A DNA stretch of 64,000 nt from Zea mays (lineage: Eukaryota; Streptophyta; Magnoliopsida; Poales; Poaceae): assembly GCF_902167145.1 (NCBI RefSeq), contig NC_050104.1:13848001-13912000 (forward strand), read 5' to 3'. Position numbers and translations under genes: made by a program. The notes under the pieces are model-generated. The model was not told the origin of the DNA and made no database searches. It saw only the letters and a list, made by a program, of their open reading frames with translations. This document shows positions 1 to 10,162 of this stretch, in pieces; position 1 is the first letter of the stretch, and each line of letters opens with the position of its first letter.

Positions 1-600
1 GGAGGAGGATTGAAAGGGAAAAGGTGGACTTGGACCATGCAAGACTTCCACTGCACTCCGATGAGAGGGTAACTAATTCCAAGTTCATCTCATGACATCT
101 TATTGCCATTTGCTCTTAATTGAAGACCTTGGTGAGGCAATGGGGTTAAAAGGCCAAGATTGATCCCGTTTTGGTGCTTGATGCCAAAGGGGGAGAAAAT
201 AAAGGCCAAAGTGATAAATGGATCAGCTACCACTTGAGAGATTTTGAAAATAGTAGAATAGAGTTTTTGTTTTGTCAAAAGCTTTTATTGTCTCTTATTG
301 TCTCTATTTTCAAAAGTTGGCTTCTTGTGGGGAAAAGTGTTGATTATGGGAAATAGGGGGAGTTTTTGAAATCTTTGATCAATCTCTTTTGGAATGACTC
401 TCTTTATACTTCAACATGTGTGTTTGACTTAGAGATAGAGATTTGAATTTGATTTGCAAAAACAAACCAATTGGTGGCAAAAGATGATCCATATATGCCA
501 AAATTGAATAAAACTCAAAGTCAGTTTTTATTTGAAGTGATTTTGCACTTGTTCTAGTTGCTTTATGTTGTGTTGGCATAAATCACCAAAAAGGGGGAGA
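1..600 (+). mobile_element. 3' untranslated internal end of a Sirevirus-type Copia element
   Basis: Non-coding sequence lying just upstream of a polypurine tract and a 3' LTR. It resembles the 3' internal part of the second Copia element at 16081-16932: both end in a motif reading 'gttggcat(a/c)aatcaccaaaa' followed by GGGGGAGA. No open frame here looks like protein. The coding part of this element lies left of the window. Confidence 0.75.
588..600 (+). other. Polypurine tract (plus-strand primer) of Copia element 1
   Basis: AAAAAGGGGGAGA sits immediately before the 3' LTR, with one T between them. An identical tract precedes the 3' LTR of the second Copia element at 16933-16945. Confidence 0.85.
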
Positions 601-849
601 TTGAAAGGGAAATGTGCCCTTGGGCCATTTCTAAGTATTTTGGTGATTGAGTGCAAACACAAGTGCTTAAATGTGAAAATATGCCCATTGATGAACAAAG
701 TGCAAATCACAAGTAAAGGTATGTTTCTAAGCCTTAGTACATTAGTTTTGTGTACTAACATCTTGTCTAAGTGATAGAAACAGGAGAAAGAAGAAAAGAA
801 AAGAAGTGGAGAGTGGCTGTGTACAGCCAAAGGCTGCTTCGGACTGGGG

Positions 850-1213
850 CACCGGACTGTCCGGTGTGCACCGGACAGTGTCCGGTGCGCCAGACCACCA
901 CAGAGCAAACCAGCCGCTCTCGGGTTTTTCTCCGGCGACTTCGGCTAAAATTCACCGGACTGTCCGGTGTGCACCGGACTGTCCGGTGAGCCAACGGTCG
1001 GCCGGGCCAACGGTCGGCCGCGCGATCGGCGCGCGACACGTGGCCGAGCCAACGGTCGAGAAGATACACCGGACTGTCCGGTGTGCACCGGACATGTCCG
1101 GTGCGCCAACGGTGCGCAGATCTGACTCAGACAGCAACGGTCGGATGCGCTGTTTATGGAAACAAATCGGGCACCGGACAGTGTCCGGTGTGCACCGGAC
1201 TGTCCGGTGCGCC
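850..1213 (+). promoter_or_regulatory. Array of CACCGGACTGTCCGGTG palindromes in the LTR
   Basis: Eight palindromic boxes of the type CACCGGACTGTCCGGTG, some with 1-2 extra central bases, are arranged as four tandem pairs joined by TG. The pairs lie at about 850-891, 953-988, 1067-1105 and 1172-1213, upstream of the TATA box at 1278. Conserved palindromes in LTR non-coding regions are known for Sireviruses. Their upstream position suggests transcription-factor binding, which is inference. Confidence 0.7.
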
Positions 1214-1277
1214 ACGAGACAGAAGGCAAAGATGGCCTTCCAGATTTGTTCCCAACGGCTCCTAGCTGCCTTGGGGC

Positions 1278-1285
1278 TATAAAAG
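1278..1285 (+). promoter_or_regulatory. TATA box of Ji/Opie-like LTR
   Basis: TATAAAAG within GGGGCTATAAAAGGGACC, in the U3 part of the LTR and downstream of the palindrome array. The transcript start is expected roughly 30 bp further on. Confidence 0.7.
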
Positions 1286-1862
1286 GGACCCCTTGGCGCA
1301 TGGAGGAGAACACCAAGCATTCTTTGAGCACTCTTGATCACTCACACATCAATCTCGCGCACTTGTTCGACATTCTAGTGATTAGAGCTCCGTTCTAGTG
1401 TGCTAGTCTTTTGAGCTCAAGTCTGGGTCTTGTGTGTGCGTATTCGCTGTGATCTTTGTGTCGTGTGTGAGTTGCTAATCCCTCCCTTGCTCTGTGATTC
1501 TCTGTGAACATCTTTTGTAAGGGCGAGAGGCTCCAAGTTGTGGAGATTCCTCGCAAACGGGATTGAGAAAAGAAAAGCAAGAACACCGTGGTATTCAAGT
1601 TGATCATTGGATCACTTGAGAGGAGTTGAGTGCAACTCTCGTCCGTTGGGACGCCACAACGTGGAGTAGGCAAGTTTTGTACTTGGCCGAACCACGGGAT
1701 AACCACCGTGTCATCTCTGTGATTGATTTCTTGTGGTTATTGTGTTTTGACTCCTCTCTAGCCACTTGGCCATAATTGTGCTAACACTTAACAAGTTTTT
1801 GTGGCTTTAGTTTTTGAAGTTTTACAGGATCACCTATTCACCCCCCCCTCTAGGTGCTCTCA

Positions 1863-2062
1863 AGTTCTTACAGCCGTGCCCCTGGTTTCTTGTAGAGAGG
1901 ACCCTGGGTTTGTATTTAATTAGAGAAGTAGGCTTAATTTAGTGTTTTTAAATTCTAAAACTTGTAAATTTCATATCTTTTGCATAAGAACTCCAAATTG
2001 GGTGGTTCAAATTGCAAAATGTTCATAATGTTATTTATCTGTTTAAATTATATTCATTCACT
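1863..2062 (+). repeat. Left visible fragment of an old gypsy LTR
   Basis: About 200 bp of AT-rich non-coding sequence between the Ji/Opie-like LTR and the Copia element at 2068. It continues at 18208 once that Copia element and one copy of its GTTTG target duplication are removed. The joined sequence ends in GTGTGACA at 19977. It is the middle of a gypsy LTR whose left part lies outside the window. Confidence 0.6.
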
Positions 2063-2067
2063 GTTTG

Positions 2068-3271
2068 TGAAAGGGAAATGGGTTTAACCATTTCATATAA
2101 TCAATTTTGGTGTTTGACGTATATCACAAACCACGTGGACTAACTAGTTTGCCTAGTCATCATTTATCTCAGGTGCATAAAGTTCAACACAAACCAAGAA
2201 AAAAGGCTGACTTGGGGAATCAACAAAGTATGGAGCAAAGACTGGAATGGTGTTGTCCGTGGTGCACTGGACACTCAAGCCAAGCACCAAGCAAACTGCT
2301 CACTCTCGGGTTTTTCCAAGGGACACTCCGCTATAATTCATCAGACTGTCCGATAAGCCAACGGAGCAACGGTAACCTGCGCCAATGGTCGACTGCGAAA
2401 GATGAACAGTGCACGTCAAAAGTCAGAGTAGAGAAGTCAGAATGCACCGGACATGTCCGGTGCAACTACAAGACAAAGAACTTCAACGGTCAACCGCTCC
2501 AAACCTTAATGGTGTGCTGACGTGGCACGCACCTGACAGTAAACAGTACCTTGTCCGGTGCACCACCGGACTGTCCGGTGCGCCATCGACAGCAACGACT
2601 AGAATAGTGGTTGGGGCTATAAATACCCCTAACCACCTCCATTCAAGCCATCCAAGTTTTCTGAACTTCACATTCAATACAAGAGCAATAGCATTCACTC
2701 CAAGACACATTCCAAATATCAAATTCTCTCCAAGCCTCAAATCAACTCAATTGCTCAGTGACTTGAGAGAGGGTGTTTTGTGTTCTTTTGTTGCTTGGAT
2801 TGCTTTCTCCCTTCTATTCTAATTCTTCTAAAGTGCTTTGTAAAGCTAGCAAGAGACACCTAAGTGTGTGGTGATCCTTGCGGGGTCTTAGTGACCTAAG
2901 TGATTAAGGAGAAGCCTCGATCGGTCTGTCTGGCCGATTGAGAGAGGGAAAGGGTTGGAATAGACCTGGCCTTTGTGGCCTCCTCAAAGGGGAATAGGTT
3001 CTTGGAACCGAACCTCGGTAAACAAATCACCGTGTTCACTTGCATTGATATTTACTTGATTTGTTTCCCCTCATTCCTCTCTCTAAAGTTCCCTTGCTCA
3101 TATTAATTTGAGTTTGCTCTCAAACGTTATCCGCATTGATTGAGCAACTCTAAGCAAGGAGAACTACCTTTCGCACTCCGATTTAATTCTAACACTAACC
3201 CTGACCTTAGTTCGTGCTTAAAGTTTGTAAATTTTAGGTTTCACATATTCACCCCCTCTAAGCGACTTTCA
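2068..3271 (+). repeat. 5' LTR of Copia element 2
   Basis: Starts TGAAAGGGAAATGGG and ends GACTTTCA, directly before the primer binding site. A TATA box TATAAATA lies at 2618-2625. Decayed copies of the CACCGGAC..GTCCGGTG palindrome lie at about 2446-2463 and 2565-2581. Confidence 0.92.
2618..2625 (+). promoter_or_regulatory. TATA box in 5' LTR of Copia element 2
   Basis: TATAAATA within GGGGCTATAAATACCCC. The same place in the 3' LTR (about 17537) reads CTAAAAATA, so the box is lost there. Confidence 0.65.
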
Positions 3272-3273
3272 AT

Positions 3274-3285
3274 TGGTATCAGAGG
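3274..3285 (+). other. Primer binding site, initiator tRNA-Met
   Basis: TGGTATCAGAGG lies two bases after the LTR end. It matches the complement of the 3' end of plant initiator tRNA-Met, the usual primer of Copia elements. Confidence 0.85.
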
Positions 3286-3299
3286 CAGTGCTTCATTAA

Positions 3300-5728
3300 G
3301 AGTCACCAAGAGGGAGATTATCACCGGCGACAAAGCCATAGGCTCAGGAAGGACTCTGTCAAGGGAGTCCAGCGATAAATACAAGGAGGAATCCTCCTCC
3401 TCCATCAAGTCACATAGGAAGGGTGACAAGAACAAAAAGAAAATGAAGAAGGTGGTCTACTACGAGACCGACTCTTCATCACCTTCCACATCCAGCATCG
3501 AGTCTACAACTTCAAAGCGCCACGAGCGTAAGAAGTATGGTAAGATGCCTCTTCGCTATCCTCGCATTACAAAGCATGCTCCCCTACTTTCAGTACCCCT
3601 AGGCAAACCACCATATTTTGATGGTGAAGATTATTGAATGTGGAGTGATAAAATGAGGCACCATCTAACCCCACTCCACGAAAGAATTTGGGATATTATT
3701 GAGTTTGGAGCACAGGCACCATAGGTAGGCGACGAGGACTACGACTCAGACGAGGCTGTCCAAATCAGGAATTTTTAACTCCCAATCAACTTCTATACTC
3801 CTCGCGTCCTTATGTCGAGAGGAGTATAATAAGGTGCAATGTTGAAAAATACCAAAGAGATTTGGGATGTCCTCAAAACGACGCACGAAGGGGATGAGGT
3901 GACAAAGATCACCAAACGCAAAACGATCGAGGGAGAACTCGGTCGATTCGTCCTCAACAAAGAAGAAGAGCCACAAGCAATGTACAACCAGCTCAAGACG
4001 ATGGTCAACCAAGTGCGCAACCTCGGGAGCACCAAATGGGATGACCATGAACTGGTCAAGGTTATTCTAAGATCTCTAGTTTTTTTGTAATCCTACTCAA
4101 GTACAACTAATCCGTGGAGATCCTAGATACAAACAAATGTCCCCCGAGGAGGTTATTGGCAAGTTTGTGAGCTTTGAACTTATGATCAAAGACTCCAAAC
4201 ATATTGTCAACTTGGAGCAAGGCGCCACCTCTACACCCGAGGTGCAACATGTTGCATTCAAAGCAACGAAAGAGAAGAAGGATGAGTCTACACCAAATAG
4301 ACTCCCAATTGACGCCTCCAAGCTCGACAACGAGGAGATGACTCTTATCATTAAGAGCTTTCAACAAATCCTCAAACAAAGGAAGGGAAAGGACTACAAG
4401 CCCTGTTCCAAAAGGGTGTGCTACAGGTGTGGTAAGTCCGGTCACTTTATAGCTAAATGTCCATATACAAGTGACAGGGACAGGGATGACGACAAGAAAG
4501 GGAAGAAAAGGATGGAGAAGAAAAGATGTTACAAGAAGAAGGGTGGCGAGGCGCACATGGGGCGGGAATGGGACTCCGATGAGAGCTCCACCGACTCCTC
4601 CTCCGACGAGGACGCGGCCAACATCGCCATCAACAAAGGCCTCCTCTTCACCAACGTCGGCCACAAGTGCCTAATGGCTAAGGACGGCAAGAAGAAGAAG
4701 GTACATTCTACAGATACCCCTAAATACACTACATCCGATGATGAGGGTAGCTCTAGTGATGATCATGATGATTTAACTTCTCTTTTTGCTAACCTTACTA
4801 AGGACCAAAAGAAAAGGATAAATGAACTAATAGAATATATTAACGAGAAGGATGATCTCTTGGAATGCCAAGAGGACTTGCTCATTAAGGAAAAATAAGA
4901 AATTTGTTAAATTGAAAAATGTTTATGCTCTAGAGGTAGAAAAATGCGAATATTTATCTGAAGAGCTTAACATTTGCAAAGATTCAATTTCCTATCTTAG
5001 AGATGAGAATGCTAATTTAAATGCTAAGATTGATGAATTGAATGTTTGCAAACCATCTACATCTACTGTTGAGCATGTCACTATTTGCACTAGATGTAGA
5101 GATATTAATGTTGAAGATATTGATGATCACCTTGCCATGATTCAAGAACAAAATGATCACATACCTAAATTAAACGCTAAAAATGCCGAGCATGAGTTAG
5201 AAAATGAAAAAAAATTACTTGTAGCATGCTTTATATTGGGAGATGCCCTGGCATTAAGGATTTTATTGGCTTCCAACAAGGGAGCCAAAGCAACATCAAG
5301 CTTAATGCCCCCAAGAACAAACTGTCTAATTTTGTTAAGGGTAAGGCTCCCATGGTTCAGGATAGAGAGGGTTACATTTTGTATCCTGAGAACTATCCTG
5401 AACACAAAACTAGGAGAAAATTCATGCTAGAAAACCTCACAATGTTTCTCATCATGCTTTTATGTATAGTAATGAGGCTTCTAGCTCTAGGCATTCAACT
5501 CATACCAAAATGCCTAAAAAGAAAATTGTCAATGCATCAAATGTGCATAACATTTCATTTAAAACTTTTGATGCATCTTATGTGCTCACTAACAAATCAG
5601 GCAAAGTAGTTGCCAAATATGTTGGGGGCAAATACAAGAGTCTAAAGACTTGTGTTTGGGTACCCAAGGTGCTTGTTTCTAATGTGAAAGGACCCAAGAC
5701 CGTTTGGGTACCTAAGAACAAGGTCTAA
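3300..5728 (+). pseudogene. gag of Copia element 2, broken
   Basis: Capsid/nucleocapsid region of the element. An N-terminal Lys/Ser-rich segment (to 3637) is followed by the UBN2/retrotransposon-gag fold (about 3640-4350). A CCHC zinc knuckle C-x2-C-x4-H-x4-C is at 4419-4460 (CYRCGKSGHFIAKC). After it come a basic/acidic linker and a predicted coiled coil at about 4900-5260. Reading is broken by TGA at 3635-3637 and TAG at 3722-3724, a frameshift near the T-run at 4085, and further shifts at about 4895 and 5230-5450. The product would have formed the virus-like particle in the cytoplasm. It is clearly non-functional here. Confidence 0.88.
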
Positions 5729-6121
5729 ACCTGTTTTGTAGGTTTATGCATCCGGCGGGTCAAGTTGGATAATCGATAGCGGGTGCACAAACCACATGAC
5801 AAGGGAGAAAATGATGTTCTCCTCATATGAGAAAAATGAAGATCCCCAAGAGCCATTACATTCGGGGATGGAAATCAGGGTTTGGTCAAAGGTTTGGGTA
5901 AAATTGCTATATCTCCTGACCATTCCATTTCCAATGTTTTTCTTGTAGATTCTTTAGATTACAATTTGCTTTCTGTTTCTCAATTATGCAAAATGGGTTA
6001 CAACTGTTTTTTTACTGATATTGGTGTTACTATCTTTAGAAGAAGTGATGATTCAATAGCATTTAAGGGAGTGTTAGATGGTCAGCTATATTTAGTTGAT
6101 TTTAATGATAAAAAGGCTAAA
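5729..6121 (+). pseudogene. Aspartic protease region of Copia element 2
   Basis: Encodes the Copia protease start, with Trp-Ile-Ile followed by the catalytic Asp-Ser-Gly (codons 5775-5783) and the Cys-Thr-x-His-Met-Thr stretch. The 'LLSVSQL' segment typical of the protease-integrase linker is at about 5965. One frameshift lies near 5850. The region is cut at 6121 by the CACTA element and resumes at 13203. The enzyme would cleave the gag-pol polyprotein inside particles. Confidence 0.85.
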
Positions 6122-6133
6122 CACTACAAGAAA
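6122..6133 (+). repeat. CACTA left terminal inverted repeat
   Basis: CACTACAAGAAA, identical over 12 bp to the inverse of 13191-13202. Weaker similarity continues for about 20 bp more. Confidence 0.92.
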
Positions 6134-6139
6134 TTAGTT

Positions 6140-6560
6140 AAAGAACGTGGGTGAAAAACCGTCGAACTTAATGTAATAGGCCGTCGAACTTATCATAAGA
6201 ACGTGGGTTTACCGACGAATATAGCCGACGGCAATTTTTGGACGAACTTAAAGAAGTAAGTTCGACGGCTCCCACGTTCTTAAGGTTAAGAACGTGGGTA
6301 CCGTCGAACTTAACATTAAGAACGTGGGTACCGTCGAACTTAAGGTTAAGAACGTGGGTTTTTAAGTTCGACGGGGGACCGTCGAATTTTTTCCCATAAG
6401 TTCGACGGCACCCACGTTTTTACATTTAAGTTCGACGGGGCCACGTGGCCGTCGAACTTATGGGTCCTGCGTGGGTCGGCGAAGGTTGCCCATTAAGTTC
6501 GACGATACCCACGTTCTTAACCTTAAGAACGTGGGTACCCACGTTCTTAACCCTTTTCCA
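6140..6560. repeat. CACTA left subterminal repeat region
   Basis: Around 15-20 copies of two short motifs, AAGAACGTGGG(TACC) and GTCGAACTTAA, occur in direct and inverted orientation. Examples are 6146, 6164, 6197, 6284, 6315 and 6346, with inverse copies at 6240-6280, 6400-6425 and 6495-6550. Subterminal repeats of this kind bind the TNPA-type accessory protein in known CACTA elements. Confidence 0.85.
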
Positions 6561-6811
6561 GAAAAAAATAAAAAATACAGAAATGAAAAATTAGACACAC
6601 ATAATATCACATGCAACACAATATATCACATACAATACAGATTTCAAATACATTGATATATGTTCATATCACAAATTCACATAAGTCCATATATATAAGT
6701 TCGCAAATTCACATAAGTCCAAATACATAAGTTCACAAATTCACACAAGTTCTCATCCATAGTTCACAAGTTCAAACGCACAAGTTCAAACATTAGCTCC
6801 ATCGCTCTCGA

Positions 6812-6913
6812 TCAGGACATTGGATTGTTGTTCGTAGCTCCACCACTAGAATTGAGACATCTGTCCGCAAAGTCAACGTGAGGGGGAGGAGTCACTTGAT
6901 GAGAGCCGGAATC
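6812..6913 (-). pseudogene. Possible last exon of the CACTA transposase gene
   Basis: On the minus strand a TTTTGTAG acceptor is followed by a 34-codon frame ending in TGA (stop at 6812-6814). Its product is rich in Pro, Gly, Asn and Ser (it ends GGATNNNPMS). Its place next to the subterminal repeats fits the terminal exon of a transposase-type gene left after internal replacement. No catalytic domain is present. The identification rests on position and splice signal only. Confidence 0.35.
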
Positions 6914-8430
6914 CTACAAAATAAACCAAAATTCTCATAAATACACAACTGACATTAAATCACATGTACACAAAGATATAGGAAAGCATGATAAACACAA
7001 AATGTGGCTTCCATATTTGTGCATGAACATGAACATGAGAGTGAAAACAAACTTCATTTCAAGACGCAGCACCGTGTTATTTAAAATGATGCATCGTGCA
7101 AAGGATCTGCGATGTTAACTGTCCAAGAAACTACTTTGGAAATTCAGACTTAGACGTTATTCCAAATCTGAAAATTCACAATTCAGCCACCTAACAGTCC
7201 AAAGCATGTCACAACAAAACAACTCTCACAACACTAAGCTAATGAGAGATCAAGTGCAAGTAAACCACTCCTAAGCTAAAGATGCTTTGGCCATGGGAAC
7301 TATGTATCAAAGTTGGGCCTTGAGTTAAAGGGCAACTTTACCTTTAAATGATGGACAAAAGATGAGAGGCTTGACTGGAGAAAAACAATCTCAAATGAAA
7401 CACTAAAGTTGCCCAAAAGTGGATTTCAAGATCTAGCTATGTTTTGCTAAAAGTCCATATATCAAAGTTGTGGAGCTTGGAAAAGTGAACAAATTTCTTA
7501 TTTGGAGATTTCCAAGCTATGTGCAAAAGTTTGGAGTAAATTGCAAAAGTTCAGAATTGGGGGAATTTGAATTCAGCACAGAATAGTTTTGTTTAGCCGT
7601 TTTTGGACCCCTGTAAATTTTAAACTATGGACTTTTAGTAAAATATTGTTATATCAAACTTATAGAGTGACTATAGGAGAACAAACTTTATTCGGTGGGA
7701 TGCCCTAAAATCATATGCTACTAGGAGTAAAGGTGGTTCAAAGTGGTGTTGGCTGAATTCTGAATTTTCAGATTTGGACTATTATCTAAGTCTGAATTTC
7801 AGTGATTGTGACTGACTTTGGAGCTTCGTGGTAAATAATCCATAAGGTTTTGAACTATAGTTTATATAGAGAAATTGAAGACCATAAGTTGGTGTACAAA
7901 TGTCGTTAAGGGTGATGGATATGATCCTAGACAAAAAGTGGAGAGACTGAAAATGGACTGTTAGGTTACTGGTGACTGAAATTGGTTCAGTTAATTAAAA
8001 TTGAAATTCAGTAAATGGTGGCCAATTTGGAGCTCATTTGTGATCAATCCAAGTGGTTTTGGACTAATGTTTCCATAGAAGAGTTGGAGCCCATAGTACA
8101 GAGAACAAGGTTTATTAAATAAGTTTGATTTGGGGTTGCACTAAATTTGGAGTAAATTGCGCTCAAACTCTCTCTGTCAGGTGTGAGTTCAGTTTTTGGT
8201 TCAGTTAACTGAATCTGAATTTTAGTATTTTCATCCCACTTTGAAGAACTATAACTTTTGATCCATAAAGTTGTGAGCCATACTCCCTGTGTCAAAGTTG
8301 AAGAGTGTATATCAGTGAACAAGTTCCTTTAGGGAAGGTTGGCTTGGTACTGCATAAAATGTGGAGTTATAGTTGTTTAAAATTGGGGCTGTCAGACTTG
8401 TGATTTTCTGAACTTGATTCAGAAATTGAA
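6914..8430. other. Non-coding CACTA interior
   Basis: AT-rich sequence without a plausible coding region. Degenerate phrases such as 'tctgaatttt', 'agttggagc' and 'aaatttggagta' recur irregularly between about 7560 and 8400. I recognise no family. Confidence 0.5.
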
Positions 8431-8435
8431 TCAAG

Positions 8436-9230
8436 TTCCGCCTATGGATACAACAACACATATCAACCTCAACAACCAACCCATATGTTTGTTCCACCTA
8501 GCACCCCTGCCAGCTCTCAGGTATTTGTGATTCAGGAAATCCTTTTTTTAAGCATCATATGTATGTGAACAACCCTATAGGCCAGTTGTGCATTGAGAAG
8601 CTTCTCAGTGCTTTGTAGTGTGAGTGCCCAGTTCTTTGCAGCAAGTATTTGGTACACAGGGATTTTTTTAACTTACCTCATGTCTCACTTGCATGTCTTT
8701 GTGCCATCAAGACATTGCAAAATAGCAAATATTTGCTTTCCCTTGTTCTGTTGGTGTGTTTGACCAAAAGAAATGTAATGTTGGATACATTATGGTATGT
8801 CTTAACATGTAGCCGGTAGCCCCCATGTATTTGAAGTTTTTATTGCTCAAGTATCTGCTACTTTTGAGTTTTGACCAGCAAAATTTTGCCTCATATGAAG
8901 TTAATGAGTGTTTTGTGCCTTTTTCCATTTAAAGCAATGCAAAATTATTACACACTGTTTCGTTTGTCATTTTTTGCAGCAACAGCCAGGCCCTTCACCT
9001 GTACCAGTGTCTCAGCAAACAGTGAAGGCATTTACTCCTGCGAACCCAGCTGGTCTAAAAAATCCGGGACAATATCAGCAACCTAATACCCTAGGTTCCC
9101 AGCTTTACACGGTAGGTATACTGTTTGTATTTTACTAGTATTTCTGTGATATTAGTTACAGACTTGTCTCTCTGGTTTAACAGGGCACTGCAAATCAACA
9201 GTATGTCGAATGCAGATGCAAGGCTTCCAT
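8436..9230 (+). pseudogene. SEC31: Captured fragment of SEC31 (COPII coat) gene, three exons
   Basis: Three exons with canonical borders. The first, about 8436-8520, encodes a Tyr/Gln/Pro-rich stretch and ends at a CAG|GTATTT donor. The second is 8980-9111, with a TTTTTGCAG acceptor and an ACG|GTAGGT donor. The third begins at 9184. Reading is open and in phase across both junctions. The product has the SEC31 signature of the Pro/Gln-rich region before the C-terminal domain, with segments NPAGLKNPGQYQQ and LGSQLY. SEC31 forms the outer COPII coat at ER exit sites. Only a middle piece is present, with no WD40 repeats and no C-terminal helices, so it is a transduplicated fragment. Plant SEC31 is the best match from memory; a database search was not possible. 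Confidence 0.8.
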
Positions 9231-9411
9231 CCCTGTGCTCTTAGACTATCTTATCTCACCTTTTCTATTCTAGTTTCAAGGATTTGTTTTGACTCACTTA
9301 TGATTTCCTATGAGGTCTACCAAATGTCTTAACACTCTTGTTGTCTTTGTAGCTGAGTTGAGACCTGTTATTGGTACACTAGGGTCTATGACTAACTGTA
9401 CCTTTCCAGGA

Positions 9412-9999
9412 ATGCACAAGGTGAAGTTGCTGAATATCTGGACGTCAGGACGCAGTGGGTACTTGAAGCTGACGTTGCTGAAATCGATGTTGCCACTGAC
9501 ATTCTCCAACGTCATCCCGTCGCCGCTGCTGGAGTCAATTTTGGACTCCCTGTCCAGAACGCCGAAGATGGAAATAGCAGAGTCCCTTGCTTTGGTCGCA
9601 TCAGAAGCCAGCGCACTCGCCTGCGGGACTCCAATAGCTGCCAGAACTAACGCGAAAAAACCCTGCAAAAACATCCGGATAGTTAGGCCCAGTTTCAATG
9701 AATGGAAAAACATCAGAACTAACCATTAGTTGGATTGTTTGAATGTCTCTAAATAATTTTAGCAGCTAACTATTAGCTCTACCACATTTAAACAGGGCAT
9801 CGGCAAGTGAATGATTTACAAGGTGAATGTTTTACTTCACTGCAGTAACTGGGTATCTTACCTTGAAAACATCTAGAAAGGTAGTTTTCCCCTGGCGCAC
9901 AAACTGCGCACCGACGTAGAAGCAAAGGCCATACGTGAAGAACAGCATCAAGAACGAGAAGTCGTAACCAAGTCCTCCGACGACTCCGCTTCGGATGCC
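9412..9999 (-). pseudogene. Captured fragment of an ABCB (MDR/P-glycoprotein type) transporter gene, two exons
   Basis: Minus-strand exons at 9999-9862 (46 codons; acceptor CACCAG, donor AAG|GTAAGA) and 9662-9412 (acceptor TTTTTGCAG, donor AAAG|GTACAG) flank a 199-bp intron and splice in frame. The first exon encodes the end of a transmembrane domain, including FYVGAQFV. The second encodes the linker with SIFGVLDRESKID and the start of the nucleotide-binding domain, with FKYPLRPDVQIF. This is the standard ABCB order just before the Walker A loop, which is missing. ABCB proteins are plasma-membrane exporters, and some move auxin. The captured piece has neither complete transport domain nor ATP site. 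It lies on the same strand as, and downstream of, the DCC fragment. Confidence 0.9.
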
Positions 10000-10162
10000 C
10001 TGGTGTTTGATAGAAATCAGTTTGAGAAACAAAATACGACATGACCAAAGCAATGTTTACACCATAGCCTTTGGGAAACAAAACACGACATGACCAATTT
10101 CACTACGAGAAATCATAGAGTGGGTGAGCAAGAAAAGTCAAATAAATTGAAGTGATACACAT

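Larger units (their letters stand above)
602..1862 (+). repeat. 3' LTR of a Ji/Opie-like Copia (Sirevirus) element
   Basis: 1,261 bp beginning TGAAAGGG and ending CTCTCA, so it has the usual TG...CA ends. The internal end and polypurine tract lie to its left, which makes it the 3' LTR. The right flank AGTTC should be one copy of the 5-bp target duplication; its partner is outside the window. The LTR holds a TATA box and an array of palindromes (listed separately). A relative of the same family lies inverted at 63433-64000. The family name rests on my recollection of maize LTR sequences. Confidence 0.85.

Noticed and set aside
528..1341. Several open frames on both strands across the first LTR
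   Set aside because: They result from the palindromic CCGGAC..GTCCGG array read in all frames.
3274..3285. tRNA-like sequence
   Set aside because: Only the 12 bases complementary to the tRNA-Met 3' end are present, as at 26212, 36314 and 48035. These are primer sites, not tRNA genes.
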